Shown here: piece by piece, positions 7,701 to 14,770 of the stretch
How the letters are laid out: every line of letters begins with the position of its first letter
Numbering within the stretch: the first letter of the stretch is position 1
Assembly (NCBI GenBank): GCA_029548715.1
Contig: JAKPMW010000461.1
Span: 1-17,855 of the forward strand
Reading direction: 5' to 3'
Origin: Spirochaetota bacterium
Lineage (GTDB): Bacteria; Spirochaetota; JAGLSM01; JAKPMW01
DNA length: 17,855 bases
Made by a program: the position numbers and the translations under genes
Notes under the pieces: model-generated
What the model saw: only the letters and a program-made list of their open reading frames with translations
Told to the model about the DNA's origin: nothing
Databases searched by the model: none

Positions 7701-8810
7701 AAATGTGGTTCCTTCGCGAGGAGAGGTAACAAACCAGATCCGGCCCTTGAGGTACTGCTCGGCAAAGAGTTTCATGGACCAGGTTCCGATACCCCGCCCA
7801 AGACTGGCCTTGGTGCTGAAATTGCGCTGAAAGATACGGGCACGGATATGGACGGGGATGACCTGGGGGTTGTTGACATGAAAGAGGATACGGTCCCCGG
7901 TTTGCTTGTGCCAAAAGCGGATGCTGTCTCCCGGAGCACTGGCTTCGAAAGCATTGATCAGCATGTTGCAGAGGATGCGCATTAGCAGGGTTCGGTCGGT
8001 CAGGATGCAGTCCGATGTGCCAAACCCCGAGGTGATATCAAGGCGACGTCCGGTCGCGGCTGGGTGGGTGCGGAAGGCCCCGCTGATATCGTCATAGAGC
8101 TCGCCAAGGAAGATGGTTTCGGGCTGACAGCGCCAGCCGTGCCTGCCTTCGGTATGCAGGCATTGCTGGACCCTGACCTCGCGGTACAGACGCTGGGATA
8201 GGCGGTATACCGTATTTGAAAGATCCGCTGTTTTTGTGTCAGACTCCATGTGGAGAAGTTCGCTCATCCCAAGCAGGGCGGTCAGGCTGTTGTTGATATC
8301 GTGAAAAAATGCCCGCTCGATTGCGGCGGCCCTCTGTTCTTCAGTCCGGTCCTGCATAAAAAGAAGGACAAAGCGTCGGTTTTCGAACGTGATCGGGCAG
8401 GCGCGCACAAGAATGTAGAGATCCTGCTCCCGCTCGCTGGTTTTTGTGTGGAGAACACAGACCCGCTCGTTAGGAGCGTTGTGTTCGAGGCTGGCCATGA
8501 TGGCCAGAACGGCTCCGCAGGAAGCACAGGACTCGCCTGTTCCGCAACCACCCTGACCATCCTGCGCATGGATGCAGGAGAGGGCTTCACCGGGGCGCAG
8601 ACCGAGTGCCTGCATGGTTTCGCCCAGTCCGAGCTGGTGCAGCAGTGCTTCGTTGACTGCAAGGATTTGCCGGTGCTCGTTGAGGACCGCTATCAGTCCG
8701 CCAACGGAAGCAAGCAGGCTGTCTACGACCGGGTTGTTGCTGACGGCCTCAACCTCAGCCGTCAGTTCATCCGGGGAGCTCCGTTCTGGTGTGGCAAAAT
8801 GGGTATCCAT
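7677..8810 (-). CDS. Soluble PAS-domain sensor histidine kinase with Cys cluster
   Basis: A 377-residue kinase without membrane segments, so a cytoplasmic sensor. A PAS domain (about 30-155) carries C79-x9-C89-x5-C95-x2-C98 (GCGTGESCASCG), a pattern seen in a recognisable group of bacterial PAS kinases and suited to a redox or metal site. The H-box is FFHDINNSLTALLGMSELL with His170. The HATPase domain has N-box NMLINAFEA (282-290), then FSTKASLGRGIGTWSMKLF (331-349) and GTTFSLSLPL. The usual Asp of the G1 box is replaced (VNNPQVIP), as I recall for this kinase group. ATG 8810 is chosen; the frame is open to a TTG at 8870 without a ribosome site. No response regulator is adjacent, so it is an orphan. 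A TTGCAC/TACACT pair 17 bp apart just upstream may be its promoter. Confidence 0.88.
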   Translation of the reverse strand: MDTHFATPERSSPDELTAEVEAVSNNPVVDSLLASVGGLIAVLNEHRQILAVNEALLHQLGLGETMQALGLRPGEALSCIHAQDGQGGCGTGESCASCGAVLAIMASLEHNAPNERVCVLHTKTSEREQDLYILVRACPITFENRRFVLLFMQDRTEEQRAAAIERAFFHDINNSLTALLGMSELLHMESDTKTADLSNTVYRLSQRLYREVRVQQCLHTEGRHGWRCQPETIFLGELYDDISGAFRTHPAATGRRLDITSGFGTSDCILTDRTLLMRILCNMLINAFEASAPGDSIRFWHKQTGDRILFHVNNPQVIPVHIRARIFQRNFSTKASLGRGIGTWSMKLFAEQYLKGRIWFVTSPREGTTFSLSLPLI

Positions 8811-8865
8811 GCCGCCAGTGTAGGGTATCAAGGATAAAAGTGCAAATTCAAAAACACGTGGGGCG

Positions 8866-8934
8866 TTCAAAAAAGTTGGCTGTCCATGATTGCCGCAATA
8901 ATCCCGGATTGATAGTCTTGCCTAACTTTTTGAG
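8866..8934 (-). terminator. Possible terminator after the molybdenum operon
   Basis: TTCAAAAAAGTTGGC (8866-8880) and GCCTAACTTTTTGAG (8920-8934) are inverted with a one-base bulge. Read on the minus strand, a GTTAGGC/GCCAAC stem is followed by a T-run, as in an intrinsic terminator, but the enclosed loop is long (about 40 nt). It lies downstream of mog and of the 56-bp repeat array, so it could end the eight-gene message. The A/T arms could also make it bidirectional. Confidence 0.35.
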
Positions 8935-8953
8935 CACGATCCGGGTGGCAAAA

Positions 8954-9109
8954 GAAGACATCCTGTCTTCGCACCGGATAGAACATCCATGTTCTATCCG
9001 GGCACAAGAGTGAGCATCCTGCTCACGTGCCAGACAGAACATCCATGTTCCAACCTGGCACAGGAGTGAGCATCCTGCTCACGTGCCAGGCAGAACCTCC
9101 ATGTTCTAA
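8954..9109. repeat. Array of three 56-bp units, each with two hairpins with TCC/CC loops
   Basis: Unit starts are exactly 56 bp apart (8954, 9010, 9066). The first hairpin of each unit is 7 bp with loop TCC: GAAGACA/TGTCTTC (8954-8970), then GTGAGCA/TGCTCAC (9010-9026 and 9066-9082). The second hairpin is built on GAACAT-CC-ATGTTC. In unit 1 it extends to 13 perfect pairs (8974-9001). In unit 2 it is nested in GTGCCAG/CTGGCAC (9027-9061). In unit 3 it is degenerate and cut short (9092-9107). The stop codon of mog (minus strand, 9106-9108) lies in the last hairpin. Units 2 and 3 are nearly identical. Unit 1 differs in stem sequence but keeps pairing. No spacers are present and no coding capacity is evident. 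Confidence 0.85.
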
Positions 9110-9666
9110 TGTCCTTTGCCTTCGCGCATGGCGAGGGCGTGCTGCATGACGGGAATGAGGGTGGTGGTGCAAAGGCGGCAGGCCCGGACGGAGCCGGGAA
9201 AATTGACGATGATGCTCTGGCCGATCATGCCGGCCTCGCCCCGGGAGAGCATGGCGGATGGTGTTTCCCTCAGCGACGCAGCCCGCAGGGCTTCGGAGAT
9301 GCCGGGGAGGCGTCTTTCGATGAGGGCGGCCGTGACCTCGGGTGAAATATCCCGGGGCGAGATGCCGGTTCCTCCCGTGGTGAGGATGAAGTCAGCGGCA
9401 TCCTCCGCAACAGCCGGCTTGCTGCCGGGGCCTGAGGCTGTTCCCCAAAAAGCTGTGCCGGAGTGCGGACCTGCTTCAGCATGGGCACGGCCGGCTGCTG
9501 CAAGGATGGCGTCACGGATCGCATCAGTCTCGTCCGGGACGATAGTTCGCGTGATCCTGCTGGCGGGAATCGCTTCGCGCAGGACCGATTCAATTTCGGG
9601 CCCGGAGCGGTCCTCGTAGACACCGGCAGCAGCACGATCAGAGATCGTAATAACATGGACTTTCAC
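9106..9666 (-). CDS. mog: Molybdopterin adenylyltransferase, MogA/MoaB family
   Basis: Adenylates molybdopterin before Mo insertion by MoeA. The start is GTG at 9666, with GGAGG seven bases upstream; the protein begins MKVHVITISDRAAAG, the standard family start, and has 186 residues. TTGGTGISPRD (96-106) is the MPT-binding motif and SRGEAGMIGQSIIVNFPGS (141-159) the second conserved block. Between VPDETDAIRDAILAAA and ADFILTTGG there are about 27 extra residues (62-88, including FWGTASG), where the family normally has only a short link. This segment contains a 22-bp repeat word found elsewhere in the window. The start overlaps the MOSC gene by 29 bp. The stop codon lies in the last hairpin of the 56-bp array. 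Last gene of the molybdenum operon. Confidence 0.9.
   Translation of the reverse strand: MKVHVITISDRAAAGVYEDRSGPEIESVLREAIPASRITRTIVPDETDAIRDAILAAAGRAHAEAGPHSGTAFWGTASGPGSKPAVAEDAADFILTTGGTGISPRDISPEVTAALIERRLPGISEALRAASLRETPSAMLSRGEAGMIGQSIIVNFPGSVRACRLCTTTLIPVMQHALAMREGKGH
9429..9450 (-). repeat. Copy of the 22-bp FWGT repeat word, inside mog
   Basis: On the minus strand it reads TTTTGGGGAACAG, one variable base, CTC, two variable bases, GCC. It matches copies at 12860-12881 and 16801-16822 at 19 invariant positions. Here it is in frame and encodes FWGTASG (mog residues 73-79). Just after it, CCGGC/GCCGG with a 5-nt loop forms a small hairpin; the modC copy has a CCGGT/ACCGG palindrome near the same relative place. 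Confidence 0.6.
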
Positions 9667-10078
9667 AGGTGATCCTCCCCGGGGTGATGACTTTGGCAAA
9701 GATGCCCTTGCGGGGCATGACACAGTCTCCGACAGCTTCGCGGATGGCGCACCCCTGGTGGCATTCCTTGCCGATCTGTGTCACCTCGACGACCGCCTCG
9801 CCGAGGACAAGGCGGGTGCCGACGGGCAGGGCCGAGAGGCTGACACCGCGGGTGGTGATGTTTTCGGCAAAGTCACCATAGCTGATCTCTATGCCGTGGC
9901 CGCGCATTGTCTCGATGTCTTCACCAGCAAGGAGCGAGATCTGCCGATGCCAGTTGCCGGCGTGGGCATCACCTGTGATTCCGTGGTCAACGACAAGCTC
10001 AAGGGCAGCCACCGGCGATTTTTTTTCACCTTTGTTGTGCGAAACATTGAGTGAACAGAGTGCAAAGCTGTGTCTCAC
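9638..10078 (-). CDS. Stand-alone MOSC domain protein
   Basis: A 146-residue MOSC-domain protein, the domain found at the end of Moco sulfurases and in YiiM. Conserved features are GDAHAGNWHRQISLL (36-50), GDFAENITTRG (68-78) and QIGKECHQGCAI (101-112), with C106, C110 and C119 (the last in DCVMPRKGIFA). A Cys in this region is the likely sulfur or ligand site in the family. The start is GTG at 10078, which overlaps the moaC stop (GTGA); GGAGG lies seven bases upstream. The open frame extends to 10150, but that part is the moaC end in another frame. It overlaps mog by 29 bp. Single-domain MOSC proteins are common in Moco operons, where a role in cofactor handling or modification is inferred. 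Confidence 0.9.
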   Translation of the reverse strand: MRHSFALCSLNVSHNKGEKKSPVAALELVVDHGITGDAHAGNWHRQISLLAGEDIETMRGHGIEISYGDFAENITTRGVSLSALPVGTRLVLGEAVVEVTQIGKECHQGCAIREAVGDCVMPRKGIFAKVITPGRITCESPCYYDL

Positions 10079-10527
10079 GCCAGGGCCTCCTTGGTTTTTT
10101 CGGCCAGCCGGATTTCGCCGATCTGCATGCCCTTGTCGATGGCCTTGCACATGTCGTAGATCGTCAGGGCGGCAACCGAGACGGCGGTCAGGGCTTCCAT
10201 CTCGATGCCGGTACTCTCGACGCAGACGGCCCGGGCCGAAATCAGGATCCGGTCTTCCTCGATGGTAAAGTCGAGACTGACCTGATCGATGCGGATGTTG
10301 TGGCAGAGCGGTATCAGGCTGGCCGTCTGCTTGGCGGCCTGGATCCCGGCGATTCGGGCGACGGCGAGGGCATCCCCTTTTTTCAGCAGGGCGCCCTGGA
10401 GCTGCAGGATCGTCCCGGGCTGCATGCTGATGTAGCCGGTTGCGGTCGCTGTCCGGCGGACTCGGGGTTTGGCGGAGACGTCCACCATGACGGCCTTGCC
10501 GTCCGCATCAAGATGTGAAAATTCCAT
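10075..10527 (-). CDS. moaC: Cyclic pyranopterin monophosphate synthase MoaC
   Basis: Converts the MoaA product 3',8-cyclo-GTP to cyclic pyranopterin monophosphate, the second half of the first Moco step. The 150 residues are near the usual length. MVDVSAKPRVRRTATATG (14-31), LIPLCHN (71-77, catalytic His76), GIEMEALTAVSVAALTIYDMCKA (107-129, with Glu109, Glu111, Asp125, Lys128) and the C-terminal helix are all present. LCHN replaces the commoner LCHP. ATG at 10527 has GGAGG about ten bases upstream, inside the end of moaA, which stops 6 nt before. The gene overlaps the MOSC start by 4 bp. Confidence 0.96.
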   Translation of the reverse strand: MEFSHLDADGKAVMVDVSAKPRVRRTATATGYISMQPGTILQLQGALLKKGDALAVARIAGIQAAKQTASLIPLCHNIRIDQVSLDFTIEEDRILISARAVCVESTGIEMEALTAVSVAALTIYDMCKAIDKGMQIGEIRLAEKTKEALA

Positions 10528-10533
10528 CGGGTC

Positions 10534-11331
10534 TTACCCTCCAATCTGGGCTATCGTGCGGTCGTCACACAGGCCACCGCACGGGGGTTTCGCAAGCACG
10601 GCCTCGCGGATACTCTCTTCGGGGTGTGCGGGGTCAAAGCGTACTTCGAGGGACGAACGCAGGCAGGGTCGCAGCATGCCGTCCGAGGTCAGCCTGATCC
10701 GGTTGCAGGTGGCGCATCGTGGAGGACGCTCCATCCCGTGTCCATCCTGTTTTTCATCAACGAGGGTGTAGGCGGCGATGCGCTGGAGGCGTGCCCCGAG
10801 GTTGTCCGCAAACCTGCGCATGGATGCGATCTCATCCGGCGATGTTTCGGGAAAGACGACCATGTTGAGCTTGAGGGGAAACCCGAGGGCGGCGGCGGTC
10901 TCGACTCCGGCGATGGCCTGACGGATATCCCCGCCCCGGGTCAGCTCGCGATACCTCTCCGGATCGAGGGTGTCCAGCGAGATATTGATGCTCATCAACC
11001 CGGCGGCCTTGAGATCCGCCGCCAGCGGAGCCAGGAGGGTTCCATTGGTCGTCATCCCCAGACTCGTGATTGCCGGTATGGCCGATATCAGCGAAACAAG
11101 ATGCACGATGCCATGCCGGACCAGCGGCTCGCCGCCGGTCAGTCTGATCTTGCGCACGCCCAGACTGGCCGCAGCCCGTGCGGCTAATGCCAGGTCTTCG
11201 AGGGAGAGGAGCTGGTCATGGCGTTTTTTTTCGACCCCCTCGGGGGGCATGCAGTAGGTGCAGCGCAGATTGCAGCGGTCCGTGACCGAGATGCGCAGAT
11301 AGTCGATCAGGCGGTTAGAGGAGTCGCGCAT
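10534..11331 (-). CDS. moaA: GTP 3',8-cyclase MoaA, short form
   Basis: Radical SAM enzyme that makes 3',8-cyclo-GTP with MoaC acting next. The SAM cluster motif is C20-x3-C24-x2-C27 (CNLRCTYCMPPEG). GGEPLVR lies at 66-72, and the second, GTP-binding cluster is C206-x2-C209-x13-C223 (CATCNRIRLTSDGMLRPC). The protein ends in the conserved Gly-Gly (IAQIGG). At 265 residues it is about 55-65 shorter than standard MoaA. The part usually containing the FIEFMP strand and the segment before the second cluster is reduced to RIAAYTLVDEKQDGHGMERPP. All cluster ligands remain, so this looks like a compact subfamily and not a broken gene. ATG 11331 is preceded by GGAGAGAGGG and overlaps moeA by 17 bp. 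Confidence 0.95.
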   Translation of the reverse strand: MRDSSNRLIDYLRISVTDRCNLRCTYCMPPEGVEKKRHDQLLSLEDLALAARAAASLGVRKIRLTGGEPLVRHGIVHLVSLISAIPAITSLGMTTNGTLLAPLAADLKAAGLMSINISLDTLDPERYRELTRGGDIRQAIAGVETAAALGFPLKLNMVVFPETSPDEIASMRRFADNLGARLQRIAAYTLVDEKQDGHGMERPPRCATCNRIRLTSDGMLRPCLRSSLEVRFDPAHPEESIREAVLAKPPCGGLCDDRTIAQIGG

Positions 11332-12496
11332 CTACCCTCTCTCCTGCGGCGATATCCGCTGCCTGGGCCGGGATGATGGCCCAGGCTTCGGCATGGGCCA
11401 GTGCTTCGAGATGTGAAGACCCGACCGAGGGAACGGGTGCGACCTGTCCTTCGTCAAGGGCGAGGAGGACCATTTCGCTCCGTGAGGGATCGGTATGCGG
11501 GATCGTCTCGCGGGCCAGAAGTGAGACCATCCGTTCGGGGACGGTGATGCCCTGGCGGCGCAGGATGTACGGGCGGACAAAGAGAGTCCAGAGGGCAAAG
11601 ACTGCCTGCGGATTTCCGGGAAGGGCAAAAACATGTTGGCTTTCACGGCGCCCAAAGAGGAGGGGCTTGCCCGGCTTGAAGGCCATCCGGTGAAAGATGG
11701 TCTCGACGCCGGCCTGCGCCAGGGCGTCCGGGACGTGGTCGAAGTCACCGGCTGAAACACCACCGGTGACGAGGAGCACATCAGCGTGGGCCAGGGCATC
11801 ACTGATTGCGGCCTGGATGCTTTCGGGATCATCACTGACCGAGAGCTGGCGGCAGAGGGGGCAGCGGGTTTCGCGGATCAGGGCCGAAAGCAGGGTGCCG
11901 TTGCTGTCATGGATCTGGCCGGGCATGAGGTTTTGACCGGGACTGGCCAGTTCCGAGCCGGTCGTGATGAGTGCGATGCGCGGCGAACGGGCGACAGTGA
12001 CGGTCGTCAGACCGAGGCCAGCGAGGATGGCGCTATCCGCTGGAGTCAGGACCTTGGGCTGGAGCACAGTCTGGCCTGCCTGAAGATGCGCTCCGCGCCC
12101 GACGATGTTGCGGCCCGTCTCGGGAGTGGTAATTGTAATGGAAGAATCTTCTTCGCGGACGTATTCCCTGCGAATCACCTGGACAGCGCCAGCGGGTACG
12201 GGGGCGCCCGTCATGATGCGGACACAGGCTCCGCTTGCGGCCAGGTCTGCCGGGATCTCGCCCTGACCGGCGGCGATGGTGGCTCGGACCTGCAGGCTTG
12301 TTCCGGGCTGGAGTGCTTCTTCAAAGACAGCGTAGCCGTCCATGGTGGCCTTGTCAAAGGGGGGTGAGTCGATCGGGCTTGAGACAGCCCCGTGGAGGAC
12401 ACGCCCGACTGCGGCTTCAATGGGCAGGGTTTCGCTTGAAACCGGGGGGACGGGTTCCTTCCGGCACAATTCGAGGGCTTCATCAAGAGTGAGCAT
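11315..12496 (-). CDS. moeA: Molybdopterin molybdenumtransferase MoeA
   Basis: Inserts molybdenum into adenylated molybdopterin. From ATG 12496 the protein has 393 residues, the family norm, beginning MLTLDEALELC. Landmarks are SPPFDKATMDGYAV (44-57), RIMTGAPVPAGAV, GSELASPGQ, DSNGTLL, TGGVSAGDFDHV (MPT-binding fold shared with MogA) and FALPGNPQAVFA, followed by the C-terminal MoeA domain IV. AGGAAAGG lies about eleven bases before this ATG. A TTG at 12532 in frame overlaps the modC stop (TTGA) and would add 12 residues; it is less likely because there is no ribosome site. Gap to modC is 32 nt with the ATG start. The 3' end overlaps moaA by 17 bp. Confidence 0.95.
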   Translation of the reverse strand: MLTLDEALELCRKEPVPPVSSETLPIEAAVGRVLHGAVSSPIDSPPFDKATMDGYAVFEEALQPGTSLQVRATIAAGQGEIPADLAASGACVRIMTGAPVPAGAVQVIRREYVREEDSSITITTPETGRNIVGRGAHLQAGQTVLQPKVLTPADSAILAGLGLTTVTVARSPRIALITTGSELASPGQNLMPGQIHDSNGTLLSALIRETRCPLCRQLSVSDDPESIQAAISDALAHADVLLVTGGVSAGDFDHVPDALAQAGVETIFHRMAFKPGKPLLFGRRESQHVFALPGNPQAVFALWTLFVRPYILRRQGITVPERMVSLLARETIPHTDPSRSEMVLLALDEGQVAPVPSVGSSHLEALAHAEAWAIIPAQAADIAAGERVDARLL

Positions 12497-12528
12497 GGTG
12501 TGGGAGACCTTTCCTGCCTGTGTCTGTA

Positions 12529-13203
12529 TCAAGCATCATCATGAATCAGGCCACGGTCAATCTGAAGGATGCGGTCGGCGAGGACTTGTGCTTCTTCATG
12601 ATCGTGGGTAACGAGGACAAGGGAGAGCCTGGTGCCGGTCTTGAGTTCGCGGACGATACGCCACATCTCCTCGCGAGTCTTGCGGTCGAGTGCCGAAAAC
12701 GGTTCGTCCAGTAGCAGGACGGATGGCTGTGCCGCCAGGGCGCGGGCCAGGGCCAGACGCTGGCGCTCGCCTCCGGAGAGCATGCGGGGCCGGGCGTGGG
12801 CCAGATGGGCGATGCCCAGTCGCTCTAGTTCCTGCTGTGCCAGGGCAGCCACTGCTTTTTTTTGGGGAACAGTCTCATGCCTGCGCCGGTAACCGGCTGT
12901 GACGGCAAAAGAGACGTTTTCGAGGGCGCACATGTGGGGGAAGAGGGCCGTATCCTGAAAGACAAAACCTGCAGCCCTTTCCTGTGGAGACAGATTGATC
13001 CTGTCCTGGCTGGACCAGACGGTCACCTGATTGATGATGATGGTCCCGCAGTCAGGCGCGGCCAGGCCGGCGATGCACTCGAGCAGGCTGGTTTTTCCGG
13101 CACCGGATTCTCCCTGGATGACGAGTGTTTCCCCGGGCGCAACGGAGAGCGAAACATCGAGCACAAATTCCGGGAGCCGGCGGGTGCAGTTGGCCTGGAT
13201 CAT
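12529..13203 (-). CDS. modC: Molybdate ABC transporter ATPase ModC lacking the TOBE/Mop domain
   Basis: ATPase subunit of the molybdate importer, on the inner face of the membrane. The 224 residues hold Walker A GESGAGKTS (31-39), Q-loop Q83 (FVFQDTALFPH), signature LSGGERQRLALARAL (142-156), Walker B VLLLDEP (162-168) and H-loop H200. The protein ends straight after the ABC domain. The C-terminal Mop/TOBE domain of about 120 residues, which binds molybdate and regulates classic ModC, is absent. The true start is ATG 13203, overlapping the modB stop (ATGA) with GGAGG six bases upstream; the long upstream open frame is modB in another frame. The stretch RHETVPQKKA (108-117) is antisense to a copy of the 22-bp repeat and looks slightly longer than in relatives. 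Confidence 0.92.
   Translation of the reverse strand: MIQANCTRRLPEFVLDVSLSVAPGETLVIQGESGAGKTSLLECIAGLAAPDCGTIIINQVTVWSSQDRINLSPQERAAGFVFQDTALFPHMCALENVSFAVTAGYRRRHETVPQKKAVAALAQQELERLGIAHLAHARPRMLSGGERQRLALARALAAQPSVLLLDEPFSALDRKTREEMWRIVRELKTGTRLSLVLVTHDHEEAQVLADRILQIDRGLIHDDA
12860..12881 (+). repeat. Copy of the 22-bp FWGT repeat word, antisense within modC
   Basis: On the plus strand this matches the 22-bp word in mog and in the radical SAM gene at the same 19 invariant positions. It follows a run of eight T and is followed by a GCCGGT/ACCGGC palindrome (about 12885-12897). Because modC runs the other way, the word is read here as the complement and encodes the HETVPQK region rather than FWGT. 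Confidence 0.5.
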
Positions 13204-13904
13204 CGGGAGCCTCCGCCCGCCAAGCGGTGTGCCCGGCTGGCTGCCGTGCGTCGCTCGCTCCAGCGGACAACGATGACGATGGCGAAGGAAAGAGCCACCG
13301 TGACGCCGAGCAGGAGGTTGGCTGCGCTTGTGTTGCCTGACTCGACCGCCGAGTAGAGGGCCAGGGGGATGGTCTGGGTCGCGCCGGGTATATTGCCCGC
13401 CACCATCAGGGTCGCGCCGAATTCCCCGATGGCCCGGGCAAAGGCCAGGGCCATCCCGCCGGCGATGCCGGGCCAGGCCAGGGGAACCGTGATCTTCCAA
13501 AAGATGCGCCGCTCGGACGAGCCGAGGGTGCGGGCCGCCGCGATGCAGTGCGGATCGACCGAGGTCAGGGCAGTCTTGGCACTCTGGTACATCAGGGGGA
13601 GAGAGACGACGACCGAGGCAATTACCGCAGCCAGCCACGAAAAGAGAAGGCCACCGGACGCACCCCAGAGCGAGCCGACCGGGCCGTTGGGACCGAGGAG
13701 GAGCAGGAGGAGATAGCCGGTCATGGTCGGGGGAAAGACCATCGGCGCGAGGATGAGCGATTCGAGGCCACCCGCCAGGATCCGGCCGGGCCTGCTGCGG
13801 GTGGCGTTGAGGCGGGCGGCCAAAAACAGACCGAGCACGGCCGTGATGACGGTCGCCAGCCCCGCCACCCGCAGGGAGAGAAGGATCGGGTCAAGAAGAT
13901 TCAT
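13200..13904 (-). CDS. modB: Molybdate ABC transporter permease ModB
   Basis: Inner-membrane channel subunit for molybdate uptake. The 234 residues contain about five or six membrane segments, near 8-30, 46-70, 84-106, 140-165 and 196-214. The cytoplasmic EAA loop (AAARTLGSSERRIFWKITVP, 122-141) docks the ATPase. REFGATLMVAGNIPG-type sequence (here AIGEFGATLMVAGNIPGATQ, 158-177) is diagnostic for the ModB/CysT group, and PMVFPPTMTGYLLL (54-67) fits ModB. ATG 13904 overlaps the modA stop (ATGA), and the gene's own stop overlaps the modC start (ATGA), so translation is coupled in stoichiometric order A-B-C. Confidence 0.95.
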   Translation of the reverse strand: MNLLDPILLSLRVAGLATVITAVLGLFLAARLNATRSRPGRILAGGLESLILAPMVFPPTMTGYLLLLLLGPNGPVGSLWGASGGLLFSWLAAVIASVVVSLPLMYQSAKTALTSVDPHCIAAARTLGSSERRIFWKITVPLAWPGIAGGMALAFARAIGEFGATLMVAGNIPGATQTIPLALYSAVESGNTSAANLLLGVTVALSFAIVIVVRWSERRTAASRAHRLAGGGSR

Positions 13905-14704
13905 GGCTTGGTAAATCCTGCGCGCTCGAAGGCGGCCTGCGCGGTTGTGCCGGAGAGAAAGAGCACAAATTTTCGGGCAGCCTCCGGGTTGTGCGAGCGG
14001 GCGAGGACCGCTGCAGGATAGCGGACCTCTCCGCCGCTTTCGGCAGGGGTGAAGCGGCGGAGGTGCCGGGCCTTGCCGGCCTGAATGAGACGCTGTGCAT
14101 CTGTGGCAAAGACAAAGCCCCCATCGACCGAACCGGTTTCGATGTATGAGACGATCTGGCGGACCGAATTGCCGGTCACCACCTTGTTTGAGAGAGATTG
14201 TTCCAGTCCAAGACGGGCCAAGACGTTGGTGGTGTAGCGGCCGACCGGTGCGCTGACGGGATCACCAACGGCAATCCGTGACCAGACCGCAAGGGTTGTT
14301 GCCAGATCGTGCGTGCCATCAGCAAGGGTCCGGGTGGCCGAAACCAAAACGAGGGCATTGGCGGCACAATCACGCCGTGTGTCCCGCAGGATCAGCCCGG
14401 CCTTTTCAAGCAGGTCCATGTCCGGGCTGGCCGCCGGGATGAAAACATCGGCAGGTGCGCCGCTTTCGATCTGGGTCCGCAGTGCACCCGACCCGGCGAG
14501 GTTGAGGGCGATCCGGCTCCCGCAGGCGGCCTCGGCGGCCGGCTTGAGCTCTTCAAGTACCGGGCCGAGACTGGAGGCTGCCGAGATGATGAGCGGATCC
14601 TTGCCCGAGCAGCCGCTGCCCGACCAGATCACGAGACCCGCGATGGCTGTGGCGAGCCAGAGAGGCCTGAGACTGTTCAGCATAAAAAAAGGTATGATAC
14701 GCAT
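13901..14704 (-). CDS. modA: Molybdate-binding lipoprotein ModA
   Basis: Periplasmic molybdate/tungstate-binding subunit. The 267 residues start with a lipoprotein-type signal (LATAIAGLVIWSGSGC, Cys32). The lipobox is loose (Gly at -3), as tolerated in spirochaetes. Conserved ModA blocks are LIISAASSLGPVLEEL (38-53, oxyanion-binding Ser residues), NLAGSGALRTQIESGAPADVFIPA (68-91), VGDPVSAPVGRYTT and YPAAVLARSHNPEAARKFVLFLSG near the end. ATG 14704 has AGGGG about seven bases upstream; ATG 14683 (MLNSL) is a less supported alternative. First gene of the eight-gene molybdenum operon. Its leader holds two adjacent stem-loops that may be regulatory. Confidence 0.94.
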   Translation of the reverse strand: MRIIPFFMLNSLRPLWLATAIAGLVIWSGSGCSGKDPLIISAASSLGPVLEELKPAAEAACGSRIALNLAGSGALRTQIESGAPADVFIPAASPDMDLLEKAGLILRDTRRDCAANALVLVSATRTLADGTHDLATTLAVWSRIAVGDPVSAPVGRYTTNVLARLGLEQSLSNKVVTGNSVRQIVSYIETGSVDGGFVFATDAQRLIQAGKARHLRRFTPAESGGEVRYPAAVLARSHNPEAARKFVLFLSGTTAQAAFERAGFTKP

Positions 14705-14770
14705 GCGGGCACCCCTGTTTTAGGCCGTGGTGGAATGACGGCGTGTGTATGATGTTTGGCTGAAGCTGGT

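Noticed and set aside
8811..8870. Longer histidine kinase start at TTG 8870
   Set aside because: No ribosome site and the extra residues are unlike the family; ATG 8810 fits better.
8954..9109. A CRISPR array, because of the regular 56-bp period
   Set aside because: Units are contiguous, internally palindromic and have no unique spacers; no cas gene is in the window.
10079..10150. N-terminal extension of the MOSC gene
   Set aside because: It is the end of moaC in another frame; GTG 10078 has GGAGG and overlaps the moaC stop as GTGA.
13204..13638. N-terminal extension of modC
   Set aside because: The added residues are modB read in another frame; ATG 13203 has a good ribosome site and gives the normal ABC start.
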